Below, piece after piece: positions 28,249-36,713 of a stretch of 64,000 nucleotides of DNA (its first letter is position 1; every line of letters begins with the position of its first letter). Under the pieces are notes generated by a model. That model saw nothing but the letters and a program-made list of their open reading frames with translations. It had not been told where the DNA came from and searched no databases. The position numbers were made by a program, and so were the translations under genes. The DNA is taken from assembly GCF_028330965.1 (NCBI RefSeq), contig NZ_JAQMUB010000083.1:1-64000 (forward strand), read 5' to 3'. The DNA is from Oscillatoria sp. CS-180. GTDB taxonomy: Bacteria; Cyanobacteriota; Cyanobacteriia; Phormidesmidales; Phormidesmidaceae.

Positions 28249-28470
28249 CTACCCCTTTTGAAACCCTTATACAGCAAGGCTTTCAGAGGGCGTTTTCGCG
28301 GGGGTCTGGGAAAGGGCGAAATTAATGAGAATTTCTTGCAACAAGACCCCTTCAAAATGGCCGCAAAGCCTTGTATCGCAAGGGCTCCGCGGGGGTCAAC
28401 GAGACTATGCGGTTTTCAAGGATCGGCGGACCCCCGCGAAAGCGTGAATCTTGGATTAAGAATACTCAAT
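28249..28470 (-). promoter_or_regulatory. Probable CRISPR leader
   Basis: The region directly right of the last perfect repeat. On the minus strand it contains two related blocks, each GACCCCCGCG, then CCTTGC-TA-AAGG-type dyads (GCCTTGCTGTATAAGGG; CCCTTGCGATACAAGGC), then AAAGGGGT or AAGGGGTC. A third GGGGGTCCGCCGATCC lies further out. Repeated dyads of this kind flank arrays in other cyanobacteria. Together with the trailer-type degeneration at the far end this marks it as leader, so new spacers should enter near 28214. Confidence 0.6.
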
Positions 28471-28590
28471 CCATCGCGATCTGTCAGTAGATCTGACGCA
28501 TTTCGCAACAGTTGAAAATTTTGTGGCTGAGAAAGGATCTCCAGGAGAGCATTGACCGCCAAGACGCTAGGGATGGCTCTCAGCTCTGAC

Positions 28591-28887
28591 TCAATCGTCG
28601 GAGTCATTCAAGATTTTCGGGACCTTGATGAAGTCGTCTTCTCGGTCGGGGGCGTTGTCGAGGAGGCTTTCGCGATCGCCAAACGTTTCCAATTCATCGG
28701 GACGGCTGATATTGCTGACTTCGATCGCCCGCGTGGTGGGCGGCACATCGGCAGTATCTAGCTCGTTGAGCTGCTCAACGTATTCCAGGATGTTGTTGAG
28801 CTGGGTGGTGAACTGCTCTTCTTCTTCCGCCTCTAAATCGAGTCGCGCTAGATGGGCGACCTTACGAACCTGTTCAAGATCAATCAT
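28591..28887 (-). CDS. gatC: Asp-tRNA(Asn)/Glu-tRNA(Gln) amidotransferase subunit C
   Basis: GatC stabilises GatA and GatB in the amidotransferase that converts Glu-tRNA(Gln) to Gln-tRNA(Gln), the route used by cyanobacteria. The 98-residue protein starts [18 protein letters not shown], with [20 protein letters not shown] in the middle and the conserved RPDELETF...[19 protein letters not shown] end. The start at 28887 is the family start. A nine-residue extension upstream is possible but unlikely. Length is standard (about 95-100). Confidence 0.96.
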   Translation of the reverse strand: MIDLEQVRKVAHLARLDLEAEEEEQFTTQLNNILEYVEQLNELDTADVPPTTRAIEVSNISRPDELETFGDRESLLDNAPDREDDFIKVPKILNDSDD

Positions 28888-28954
28888 GACTGTGTACCAA
28901 TCTTTGCTATGCAAACCCTCTTTCGCTGGCTGACCTGATGTAAGGGGGGGTGAT

Positions 28955-29042
28955 ACCAGCCAGGGTGAAGGTGGGCACTGCCCACCCTACGGACTTGGTA
29001 TACGCCAGCCAGGGTAAAGGTGGGCAGTGCCCACCCTACGGA
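28955..29042. repeat. Tandem pair of GGTGGGCA/TGCCCACC palindrome repeats
   Basis: Two nearly identical units, 28955-28993 and 29003-29042, each read GCCAGGGT, then AAGGTGGGCA-S-TGCCCACC, then CTACGGA. The 17-bp palindromes are at 28970-28986 and 29019-29035. This palindrome is a common dispersed repeat in cyanobacterial genomes. Here the pair fills the gap just after ycf3 and before gatC, and could act as an RNA stem-loop at the ycf3 3' end. Confidence 0.8.
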
Positions 29043-29044
29043 TG

Positions 29045-29566
29045 TTAGAAGAACGTATCTGCCTTCATGCGTCCGGTGTTCTTCAGCCAGTTTTGCGCCT
29101 CAATATAGTTGTTCGGGGCGATGCGGATGGCCTCCATCCAGTAAGTGGCGGCCTGGTCAAATAGCTCGGTTGCACCTTGACTGTCGCCAGCGGCCTCTGC
29201 CTGTTCGCCTTGATAGTGATAAATCACCGCGATGTTGTTGAGCGCCTGACAGAGACGAGGGTTGAGTTCCAGCGCTTCTTCGTATTTATCTAAGGCGTTT
29301 TCATGCTCACCATTGCTCGCGTGAATCAGCCCCATGTTGTAGAGGATAAAGCTCTTGTCATAGGGATCCTCTTCTAGGGTCAGAGCTTCCTCATAGTTCT
29401 GCATGGCTTCAGCATATTCGCCATCTGCTTGAGCAGACATGCCGTCTCGATAGTAGGCAAAGGCTTCTTTCGCACTCTGCTTGGTCGGCATCATTTTGAG
29501 GATCATGTCTGCCATGACCGTAAAGGTTTTATCGATGAAGTTATCGTTACGCTGGGTTCTGGGCAT
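29045..29566 (-). CDS. ycf3: Photosystem I assembly protein Ycf3
   Basis: Ycf3 is a thylakoid-associated TPR chaperone needed to assemble photosystem I, where it contacts PsaA and PsaD. The 173-residue protein has the exact family length and N terminus ([20 protein letters not shown]). Three TPRs follow: [20 protein letters not shown] (about 36-55), [20 protein letters not shown] and [20 protein letters not shown] (about 110-130). The conserved C-terminal helix is [19 protein letters not shown]. No signal peptide or membrane helix is present, as expected. Its stop is followed at once by the palindrome pair. Confidence 0.98.
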   Translation of the reverse strand: MPRTQRNDNFIDKTFTVMADMILKMMPTKQSAKEAFAYYRDGMSAQADGEYAEAMQNYEEALTLEEDPYDKSFILYNMGLIHASNGEHENALDKYEEALELNPRLCQALNNIAVIYHYQGEQAEAAGDSQGATELFDQAATYWMEAIRIAPNNYIEAQNWLKNTGRMKADTFF

Positions 29567-29630
29567 GACGAACAGAAAATTTCAGTGAACGCATTTCTAA
29601 CTACTTTAGCGCTCACTGGAGCGATCGCTG

Positions 29631-30068
29631 CTATCCCGACGGTATCGAGTCGATGGATTGCAGTCGCTGATTCAAAAAACAGACCAGATCTTCAACGGTT
29701 TCCAGCAGGGACTCGTCAAATTCTTCGGTAATGTCGATTTGAAACGTTTCGTAAAAGTCAGCACAGAGTTGGTTGGGCCAATCGAACCAGCAGACTAAGG
29801 GAATTTGCAGATCCTCAATCAGGCGATCGCTCGGACGTAATCTTCCAACATCTAATCCTGAATAGTCGGACAGCTTCGTGTAGATAAAAGTTAAGAGCTG
29901 TTTGGAAACCGCACTAGGCGGGTGAGTAAATAACCGCGTCCAGTCTTCCAATGACAGCGATGAGCGCTTGCGGAGCTGGGCGTTAATTCGACGGCGAATA
30001 CCGATATCGGGACTTAAATCTGGATAAGCCCTTAGGTTTCGCAAGTAGTTGACAACTGATTGCCACAT
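29631..30068 (-). CDS. Acyl-carrier-protein-like protein lacking the phosphopantetheine serine
   Basis: A 145-residue protein with no definite family name. Residues about 78-136 align by pattern with the four-helix ACP fold: LRPSDRLIEDLQIPLVCWFD, then PNQLCADFYETFQIDITEEF, then LLETVEDLVCFLNQ. Where ACPs carry Asp-Ser-Leu, this protein has a VCWFD stretch and no serine, so it could not hold a phosphopantetheine arm. The N-terminal half is basic and predicted helical. A DUF1493-like relationship is possible. It is alone on its strand, upstream of ycf3 by 64 bp. Confidence 0.6.
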   Translation of the reverse strand: MWQSVVNYLRNLRAYPDLSPDIGIRRRINAQLRKRSSLSLEDWTRLFTHPPSAVSKQLLTFIYTKLSDYSGLDVGRLRPSDRLIEDLQIPLVCWFDWPNQLCADFYETFQIDITEEFDESLLETVEDLVCFLNQRLQSIDSIPSG

Positions 30069-30545
30069 GAAGAATTAAAGATCCGCTTGGCAGCTACCTG
30101 ACTCAAGTGTTCCCAGGAAACATGTTGCGACTCTATTGCCGTCGACAATTCAGGGAAGTTGTCGTCTTCTTCATATGTGAAGAAATAGAACAGGTTTGAA
30201 CCGCATAGCCGTACAAGCACGTAGGTCAAAAGTGCTTGGGCGTTCCTGCATGTTGATTGAACGCTCTAACCATTGCACTTAGATGCCTTACTCTACATCG
30301 GTTTTGCTCTCACAAGACTATTAAGGTCTATCTAGATTTACTGAGTTAGATTGACTACGTTGCTCCAAGCTGGCCATACAATCCTTAGCGAAACAGCCGC
30401 AACGCTCCCGTTCCGCGACATTTATTTGGCTCAGCAAAGAAGCCGGGACCGCTCGTCTTGAAGTAGAATTTGGGCTGATTGTAGAGGCTGGGGCGGATGA
30501 ACTCGGGGGATGACCACCCGGAGTTGAAAAGCTGGAAGAGAGGCT
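30069..30545. other. Intergenic region before the SLH protein gene
   Basis: No convincing gene. A 65-codon frame on the minus strand (30032-30229) overlaps the ACP-like gene, has no ribosome-binding site and resembles nothing I know. No repeat copy or RNA gene was recognised here. Confidence 0.4.
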
Positions 30546-32717
30546 ATGGCTCGGCAGGTGCTGTATGTTGACCCCGAACAAGGACGAGACGACCAAGCGG
30601 GTCGTTCTCAAGATCAACCTTTGAAAACCATCGCAGCCGCTCTGCGTTTACATCAAACCGAAACGACTATCCAGCTGAAAGCCGGGCTGTATACCTCAAC
30701 TAGTGGCGAGGAGTTTCCAATCGCAGTTCCAGCCGGATGTGAATTGGTGGGAGAGACGCGTGGCGATCGCCCTGCCACCATTCTGCAAGGCGGCGGCTCG
30801 ATTCAAAGTTCAATTTTGGGACAGCAAACGGCGACCTGTCGGCTCCAGGATGGCGCCAAGCTCAAAAACATCACGATTATCAATACCCAGGCGCAGGGCG
30901 TCGGTCTTTGGCTGGCAGAGGGACGTGCCCAGGCTGAACTGGTTACCGTCATGAAATGTCCGCAATACGGAGCAGTGGCCTTGGAGCAGGCGTTGCCTCT
31001 GTTGAAAAACTGTATATTCGAAGACTGTGGCGTTGCGGGGGTAGCCCTGTTTAGCCAGAGCAAGGGGGTGTTCGAGCGGGTCTTTTGCCGGAAAAATCGA
31101 ACCGGGATGCTGATGCGAGACTCGGCATCACCGCTGATTATGGCCTCTAGCTTTCAGCAAAATGTCATCGGCGTTGCGATCGCCGACACCGCTAATCCTG
31201 TCTTGCGGGGCAACCGCATCACCAACAATCAGACTCATGGGATACAGCTCTCGGAAAGAGCGACGGCTGACTTTGGACAAGCGCAGGATGTGGGTAACAA
31301 CATTGTGCGGAACAATGGGCAGACGGATATTCAGAATAGAGCGCGGCGATCGCTCATCTCTTGCGGTAACGATGTCTTGCCTCAACGGGTGAGCGGCAAC
31401 GTTGATCTGGTGGCCAGCGACATTCCAGATGCTTCTGTTGTGCCGAGTCCACTGCTTGATCGCCCTGCTACCGTTTCCCCGACTCCGCCAACGCCAACGC
31501 CAACGCCCCCCTCCGAATCTAAAGGGGTAACGCCGCCTCAGGGATCGACTCGGTTTACCGACATGGCAAACCATTGGGCGGGTCCTTTCGTAGACGGTTT
31601 AGTGGAGGCCGGAGCCGTTGCCGGGGTTGGAGACGGATCTTTTCGTCCGAACCAGCAGGTCACGCGGGCAGAATTTGCTGCTTTTGTGGTTGCTAGTTTT
31701 CCAGACCGCCCTCTGAAAAATCCACCTGCCCAGTTTCGCGATGTCACATCCGAGTTCTGGGGTTACGAGGTCTTGTCCAAAGCACAGCAGATGGGCTTTT
31801 TGACAGGATTTCCGGATGGCACTATGCGCCCCAATGATCCCATCACTCGGATTCAGGCGATTGTGGCGATCGCGAATGGACTGGAGTTATCCGGCGGACG
31901 AGCAGATGATATTGGCATTTATCGCGATCGCGCCCAGGTTCCTAGTTATGCTATCGATGCGTTGGCTGCGGCCACTCAGCGCCGTCTAGTTGTCAACTAT
32001 CCGGAACCGCTGATACTTAGACCTTTGGAACCCATTACCCGAGGCGAAGTTGCGGCTTTGATCTATCAGGGGCGGCTCGCCGTCGGGACATCAGCGGCGA
32101 TCGCCTCGCCCTACATCGTGCAGCCGGATACGACTCAGCCTTTATTTAGCGATCTGGACAATCACTGGGCCACTGGATTCATTCGAGAACTGGCGGAAGC
32201 TAACTTGATTAGCGGTCTATCAGATGGTCGCTTTGCCCCCGAAGCCCCGATCAATCGGGCCCAGTTTGCCGCTTTGATTGCGAATGCCTTTCAACCTTCG
32301 CCCCAACAACCCTCCCGGAATTTCCGAGATGTGCCAGCCCATCACTGGGCCATCAGAGCGATTCAAACCGCCTATCAGGGCGAATTTATGTCTGGCTTTC
32401 CCGACGGTACCTTCGCCCCCGATCACCGCCTGTTGCGGGTCCAGATCTGGGTTGCTCTGGTCAACGGATTGCAGCTCACCTATCCAGATGTTGATCTCCA
32501 GCCTCTGGGACAGTTTGCCGACTATGCCTCCCTGCCTCGCTATGCCCTGACGCAAACCGCGATCGCTCTAGAACAACAACTCATTACCACTCATCCCAAC
32601 CCCTCGCGCCTGCGTCCCAGCCAAATTGCCACTCGCGCTGATGCCTGCGTCTCCGTCTATCAGGCCCTTGTCGGACTAGACAGATTTCCAGCGATCGCGT
32701 CTCAGTACATTGCTTAA
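30546..32717 (+). CDS. DUF1565 beta-helix protein with six SLH-type modules, no signal peptide
   Basis: A 723-residue protein. Residues 1-300 form a DUF1565/parallel beta-helix (VDPEQGRDDQAGRSQDQPLKT at the start; repeated turns such as NPVLRGNRITNNQTHGIQLS). A Pro/Thr linker follows (about 310-330). Then come six S-layer-homology or SLH-like units starting near 337 (FTDMANHWAGPFVDGLVE), 398, 457, 537 (FSDLDNHWATGFIRELAE), 598 and 657. Units 3 and 6 are degenerate. SLH modules bind pyruvylated cell-wall polysaccharide outside the cell, yet no signal peptide is present. An in-frame TGA lies seven codons before the ATG, and a GAGAGG precedes it, so the N terminus is fixed. Location and export route are unknown. 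Confidence 0.85.
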   Translation: MARQVLYVDPEQGRDDQAGRSQDQPLKTIAAALRLHQTETTIQLKAGLYTSTSGEEFPIAVPAGCELVGETRGDRPATILQGGGSIQSSILGQQTATCRLQDGAKLKNITIINTQAQGVGLWLAEGRAQAELVTVMKCPQYGAVALEQALPLLKNCIFEDCGVAGVALFSQSKGVFERVFCRKNRTGMLMRDSASPLIMASSFQQNVIGVAIADTANPVLRGNRITNNQTHGIQLSERATADFGQAQDVGNNIVRNNGQTDIQNRARRSLISCGNDVLPQRVSGNVDLVASDIPDASVVPSPLLDRPATVSPTPPTPTPTPPSESKGVTPPQGSTRFTDMANHWAGPFVDGLVEAGAVAGVGDGSFRPNQQVTRAEFAAFVVASFPDRPLKNPPAQFRDVTSEFWGYEVLSKAQQMGFLTGFPDGTMRPNDPITRIQAIVAIANGLELSGGRADDIGIYRDRAQVPSYAIDALAAATQRRLVVNYPEPLILRPLEPITRGEVAALIYQGRLAVGTSAAIASPYIVQPDTTQPLFSDLDNHWATGFIRELAEANLISGLSDGRFAPEAPINRAQFAALIANAFQPSPQQPSRNFRDVPAHHWAIRAIQTAYQGEFMSGFPDGTFAPDHRLLRVQIWVALVNGLQLTYPDVDLQPLGQFADYASLPRYALTQTAIALEQQLITTHPNPSRLRPSQIATRADACVSVYQALVGLDRFPAIASQYIA

Positions 32718-32745
32718 GGTGAACGAGCCTTGAATTAAGCGCTAC

Positions 32746-33507
32746 TTAGAAGGGATAGGGCTTGTAGGGAATCCATTGCGCCCAAAGACGATTGAGTGTT
32801 CCATCAGCAATCAGAGCATTGAGGACGCCGTTGAGAGCATCCAGCAGCTCTCGATTGCCGGGTAATACGCCGATCCCGAATGGATGTCGAGTTTGAATTT
32901 CAAAGGCCGTTCGCAGGTTGGTATCTTGCGCTTCCATCGCCATGAGCAAAAGCGAATCTTCAACAATGGCATCAATGTCGCCGGTCTGTAACGCTGACAG
33001 CATCTCAGACGTGACTTTATGTTCTCCATCAAAAAAGATCGGCTCAATGTCAGTCGGGAGCTGTTCTAAAAGCGAGTTGCTGACGGTTTCCTTGAAAAAA
33101 CCAACGCGCTTTTCACTTAAATCAGCTTTGCTATCAATATCCGAAGCTTCACGAACCAGCGCTGCTGTGTCGGAGCGTCCATAGGAGCGAGTAAAGTCAG
33201 CCCAAGCTCGATGTTCTTGCGTAATCGCTTGATTAAAACAGATAACGTCGTAATCCCCTGAACTCAGGGTCGAATAAAAACTTTTTGTAGGAATATCGAA
33301 CCACTGGGGAGTCAAATCAAGGCGATCGCACATGACGCGCGCCAGCGCTGGCTCAAATCCCTGACGCTGGCCGTCGCTGATGAAACTCAGAGGACGGGCT
33401 TCAATATCGCTTGTGATGATGCACAGCTTACCTACCTCAACAGTCGTAAAGCTTGCAGAGGTTTGAGAGTGAGCCATATTTACCATACCTTTGTTGTCTC
33501 CCACCAT
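32746..33507 (-). CDS. Family 3 solute-binding-type protein without signal peptide
   Basis: A 253-residue SBP_bac_3 fold. The LCIITSDIEARPLSFISDGQ opening strand and GFEPALARVMCDRLDLTPQW fit the first lobe. YDVICFNQAITQEHRAWADF, RVGFFKETVSNSLLEQL and the DIDAIVEDSLLLMAME return strand follow, as in amino-acid-binding periplasmic proteins. There is no signal peptide or lipobox. An in-frame TGA stands two codons before the start, so a longer exported form is excluded. No permease or ATPase gene is adjacent. It may be a cytoplasmic ligand-binding or enzymatic relative (cyclohexadienyl dehydratase-like proteins share the fold). Starts at 33486 or 33477 are also possible. Confidence 0.78.
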   Translation of the reverse strand: MVGDNKGMVNMAHSQTSASFTTVEVGKLCIITSDIEARPLSFISDGQRQGFEPALARVMCDRLDLTPQWFDIPTKSFYSTLSSGDYDVICFNQAITQEHRAWADFTRSYGRSDTAALVREASDIDSKADLSEKRVGFFKETVSNSLLEQLPTDIEPIFFDGEHKVTSEMLSALQTGDIDAIVEDSLLLMAMEAQDTNLRTAFEIQTRHPFGIGVLPGNRELLDALNGVLNALIADGTLNRLWAQWIPYKPYPF

Positions 33508-33785
33508 TAATCAGGAAAGAGCGGTGCACACTCATAACATAAAACTTAATAAACCCTAGCAGACTCCCCCGAAGGTAGAAAGGGAACTGCCGCCCCCTAT
33601 TCTGTTTTTATCTCTTCTAACTGGCGTTTGGTGATGACTTTTTGGATGAACCATAAAGCTACTGGTCTATTTCACCATACGTTAACGTAGAAAACTGTGA
33701 CGGCAGTCTCTTTCCCTCTACAGGACTTATTGAGCGAAGTATTGAGTTTTCTTATCAACGAACTCCGAGGCGGTTTCTAGGCAAT

Positions 33786-35627
33786 TTAATCAACCGCAGC
33801 CTGCCAAAACCGAATCGTTTCATCAGCGGCACTGCTAATTAAGCTATTGTCTTCTGCCTGGAACAGTAGATCACGAATGGCCCAGTCGTGATAGAGCTTA
33901 GCGAAGCATTGGTTTGCTCGCCACTGCCAAAGACGAATCTCAGAATCATGGCCACCGACCGCCAACAGCTGATTGTCTGCACTCAAGGCGATCTCGGTAA
34001 TGGCACTGGATCGCTGAGCTAGGAGGCTATGGTCCTTTAAATCTGTCAAAGACCAGGTTTCAAGATGTCCCCTGCTGCTACCTGTGATCAGCGCTGACTC
34101 AACAGTGCTTAGCTGAACAGTCCGGAGACCTGCTTTTGCCGTCCAAGTGTGTAGCAGTTGGCCTTCCGGGATCGTCCATAGGCGCAAAGTTCCCTCTTCC
34201 CCAACGCTTATTAAGCGGCGGCCATCTGGACTTACGATGAGATCATTCACCGCTTGACTGTGACGGATCAGGTCAACTGATCGCTGAGCAGTCGCGGTAT
34301 CCCAAAGAGCAATGCGACCCTCGGTATCCGCAGTGGCCAGCCTATCTCCGTTGGGTGACAGCGCGATCGCTCTCACCTGCCAACCGGGTTGCTGGAGCGT
34401 TTGCAACAACCGGTAGGAGCGCAAATCCCACAGCTTGACAGTGCTATCTCGGCTACCGGTCAACAGCAGTTGTCCAGCAGGGTGGAATGCCACGGCGACG
34501 ACCGCATCGGTATGTCCACTGCCAAACCCTAGCCGTTGGGAAAAGGTCTGCACGAGATCGCCCGTTTGCCGATCCCAGAGCTGAACAGAATTATCGCTGT
34601 TGGCAGTGGCGATCGCTCGACCATCGGGACTAATCGCAAGCGCATTGGCAACTCGTCCAGGGGTTGTCCACACTTGGGTGCAGCGCCACCGAGTCGCCGT
34701 TGTTTGAAAAGTTATGGTGGCCTGCGAGGGCGATTTCGCGGTTAAAACACCTGCTGGATCTAAATCGGCCAGCGCACTGGTAGCGCTGCCATAGCGGTTA
34801 GCCAGAGGACGAGCGATGAGCTTATTTAAGACGCGAGTTAGCGTGATCCCCACTGGGGAAGCCACAAAGGACTTCCAGATCCATCGATCTTCTGCAACTG
34901 AATATAGATTGAAGGGATGTTCTCCTGTCAGCAGATGAACACAGGTCATGCCTAGGCCATACAGATCACTGGCGGGGACAGCTTTGCCTAAGGCTTGTTC
35001 GGGAGCCGCATAGCCTGCGCTGCCAATCACAGTCCCGGTATGTCGCAGTTCAGTGGCAGTCAGTAAGGTTCGGGCAGCCCCAAAATCTACGAGGACCGGG
35101 AGATCATCGGTATCCGGCAAGAGAATATTCTCGGGCTTGATGTCGCGGTGAATAATTCCTTGCTCATGGATGAAGGTCAGTACGGGGAGAAGGGCAAGCA
35201 GCAGCGATCGCACCCGTGCCTCCCCTAAGGGACCCTCTGCTGACAATGTCTGCTCTAAATTTTTGCCTGGGATAAATGCCTGCACCAAACAAATATCGCG
35301 GGAGGATTCCAGCACAGCGATCAATTCTGGAATCTGAGGATGCTGACCCAAATACGATAACCGTTCAGCCTCGGCAATCGTCCTCTGACGCGCATCTTCA
35401 GCAGACCCAGTGGCAGACGGAAGAATTTGTTTGACAACACACTTTTGGAAAGGCTGTTGAGCTTCATCCAAGGCTAGAAAGGTACGTCCAAATCCCCCTT
35501 GACCAAGTTGCTGTAATGGTCGAAAACGCCCTCCCAGAAGCAATTGAGCACCACAACTCTGGCAGCGATCGCGATCGTCTGAGTTCTGTGGTTGAGGACA
35601 TTGAGGGTTTATGCACAGGGTATTCAC
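33786..35627 (-). CDS. Ser/Thr protein kinase with zinc ribbon and WD40 repeats
   Basis: A 613-residue Hanks-type kinase. Residues 1-28 hold a four-Cys zinc-ribbon motif (Cys5, Cys10, Cys22, Cys25). The kinase domain is about 32-295, with LGQGGFGRTFLALD, the ATP lysine in KCVVKQILP, HRDIKPENILLP (catalytic Asp) and VDFGAARTL. The C-terminal half (about 325-613) contains seven WD40-type repeats, for example HTDAVVAVAFHPAGQLLLTG and SRDSTVKLWDLRSYRLL, likely a propeller for protein binding. No membrane segment is evident, so it is soluble. Targets are unknown. This kinase-WD40 combination is common in filamentous and larger-genome cyanobacteria. Confidence 0.95.
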   Translation of the reverse strand: MNTLCINPQCPQPQNSDDRDRCQSCGAQLLLGGRFRPLQQLGQGGFGRTFLALDEAQQPFQKCVVKQILPSATGSAEDARQRTIAEAERLSYLGQHPQIPELIAVLESSRDICLVQAFIPGKNLEQTLSAEGPLGEARVRSLLLALLPVLTFIHEQGIIHRDIKPENILLPDTDDLPVLVDFGAARTLLTATELRHTGTVIGSAGYAAPEQALGKAVPASDLYGLGMTCVHLLTGEHPFNLYSVAEDRWIWKSFVASPVGITLTRVLNKLIARPLANRYGSATSALADLDPAGVLTAKSPSQATITFQTTATRWRCTQVWTTPGRVANALAISPDGRAIATANSDNSVQLWDRQTGDLVQTFSQRLGFGSGHTDAVVAVAFHPAGQLLLTGSRDSTVKLWDLRSYRLLQTLQQPGWQVRAIALSPNGDRLATADTEGRIALWDTATAQRSVDLIRHSQAVNDLIVSPDGRRLISVGEEGTLRLWTIPEGQLLHTWTAKAGLRTVQLSTVESALITGSSRGHLETWSLTDLKDHSLLAQRSSAITEIALSADNQLLAVGGHDSEIRLWQWRANQCFAKLYHDWAIRDLLFQAEDNSLISSAADETIRFWQAAVD

Positions 35628-35737
35628 AAAAAGACCATCTTCTGAGCGATCGTTTCAAACTCTCTTTACCAGTCTGACGTGAATCATCTGGGCCTGATCA
35701 ACAACCCATCCAAAAAGCTTGCTGTTAAGATTCGACC

Positions 35738-36568
35738 ATGTTTGACGCTGTTTGCAAATTTCTGGTCGAAACGTTTTCAGCCGATTTTGCTGGCTGGCTG
35801 CTTGGAGAAACGATGAGTCTCACTGAGCTAAGTCCTTCTGAACTCCTCCTGGAGCCTATTCGGGCAGATGTCCTCCTCTTACAATCAGAGAAGCAAGTCC
35901 TACACTTGGAATTCCAAACCCAGCCTGACGCAGCCATTCCCTTTAGAATGCTGGACTATTGGGTTCGCCTACACCGGCGTCTGCCAGACCACACCATTAG
36001 ACAGGTTGTAGTGTATTTGTTGCCCAGTCAATCATCACTAGTGCAGACAACCGCTTTTCAATGGTCTGAAACCTATCATTCTTTTGAAGTCGTTCGTCTG
36101 TGGGAACAGCCTACTGAAGCGTTTCTGTCGTCTCCAGGGCTTTTGCCACTGGCAATTCTCAGCAATACTCAGGATCCTGAAGCGACTTTACGTCAGGCGG
36201 CCAAACAGATTGAATCCGTTAGCGATCGCCGGACTCAAAGTAATCTATCGGCATCTACTGAAATCCTTGCAGGGCTACTATTAAACAAACCACTTATTCA
36301 GACAATTCTGAGGAGAGACCTGATGCAAGAGTCTGTGATCTACCGAGATATCAGGGAACAAGCTATTCAAGAGGGCCTTCAGCAAGGGCTTCAGCAAGAG
36401 CGACTGCTCGTATGGCGCTTGCTGAACAGGCAGATAGGACCGATTCCGGCCAGCTTGAAGGCGCAATTAGACGCCCTCTCCCACGAACAGGTTGAATCCC
36501 TAGGTGAAGCACTACTCGATTTTGAAGAACAGACAGACCTGATGCAGTGGCTTTCGGCTAACGTTTAG
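35738..36568 (+). CDS. Rpn-family (DUF4351-type) putative nuclease
   Basis: A 276-residue protein resembling the Rpn/PD-(D/E)XK nuclease-transposase-like family. Residues 1-130 include MFDAVCKFLVETFSADFAGW and the predicted active-site strand pair IRADVLLLQSEKQVLHLEFQ (Asp, then Glu-x-Gln), followed by RMLDYWVRLHRRLPD. The tail (about 205-276) has glutamine-rich repeats IQEGLQQGLQQERLLVWRLL and a DUF4351-like end LSHEQVESLGEALLDFEEQ. It is probably involved in DNA rearrangement, as for E. coli RpnA. Members are often present in many copies in cyanobacteria. It starts with ATG at 35738. No inverted repeats bracketing it were seen. Confidence 0.85.
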   Translation: MFDAVCKFLVETFSADFAGWLLGETMSLTELSPSELLLEPIRADVLLLQSEKQVLHLEFQTQPDAAIPFRMLDYWVRLHRRLPDHTIRQVVVYLLPSQSSLVQTTAFQWSETYHSFEVVRLWEQPTEAFLSSPGLLPLAILSNTQDPEATLRQAAKQIESVSDRRTQSNLSASTEILAGLLLNKPLIQTILRRDLMQESVIYRDIREQAIQEGLQQGLQQERLLVWRLLNRQIGPIPASLKAQLDALSHEQVESLGEALLDFEEQTDLMQWLSANV

Positions 36569-36713
36569 GCGAATGATTCACCGATGCACCAGATCCAGAT
36601 CTGAGTTGTCTTGAATCCTTTAAGGAGATTTCTGACAATAAAAGACTCCGGCTGTGGTGCATACTCTGCGCTAATGACACCCTACCAGCGGTCAAGTCTT
36701 TTCTAGAAACCCT

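Noticed and set aside
27131-28355. Frames through the CRISPR array
   Set aside because: The proteins repeat FRPLAGEVIEN-type phrases, which are the CRISPR repeat translated.
30032-30229. 65-codon frame upstream of the ACP-like gene
   Set aside because: It overlaps the ACP-like gene, has no ribosome-binding site, and matches no family I know.
35738-36568. Mobile element around the Rpn gene
   Set aside because: No terminal inverted repeats or target duplications were seen, so only the gene is annotated.
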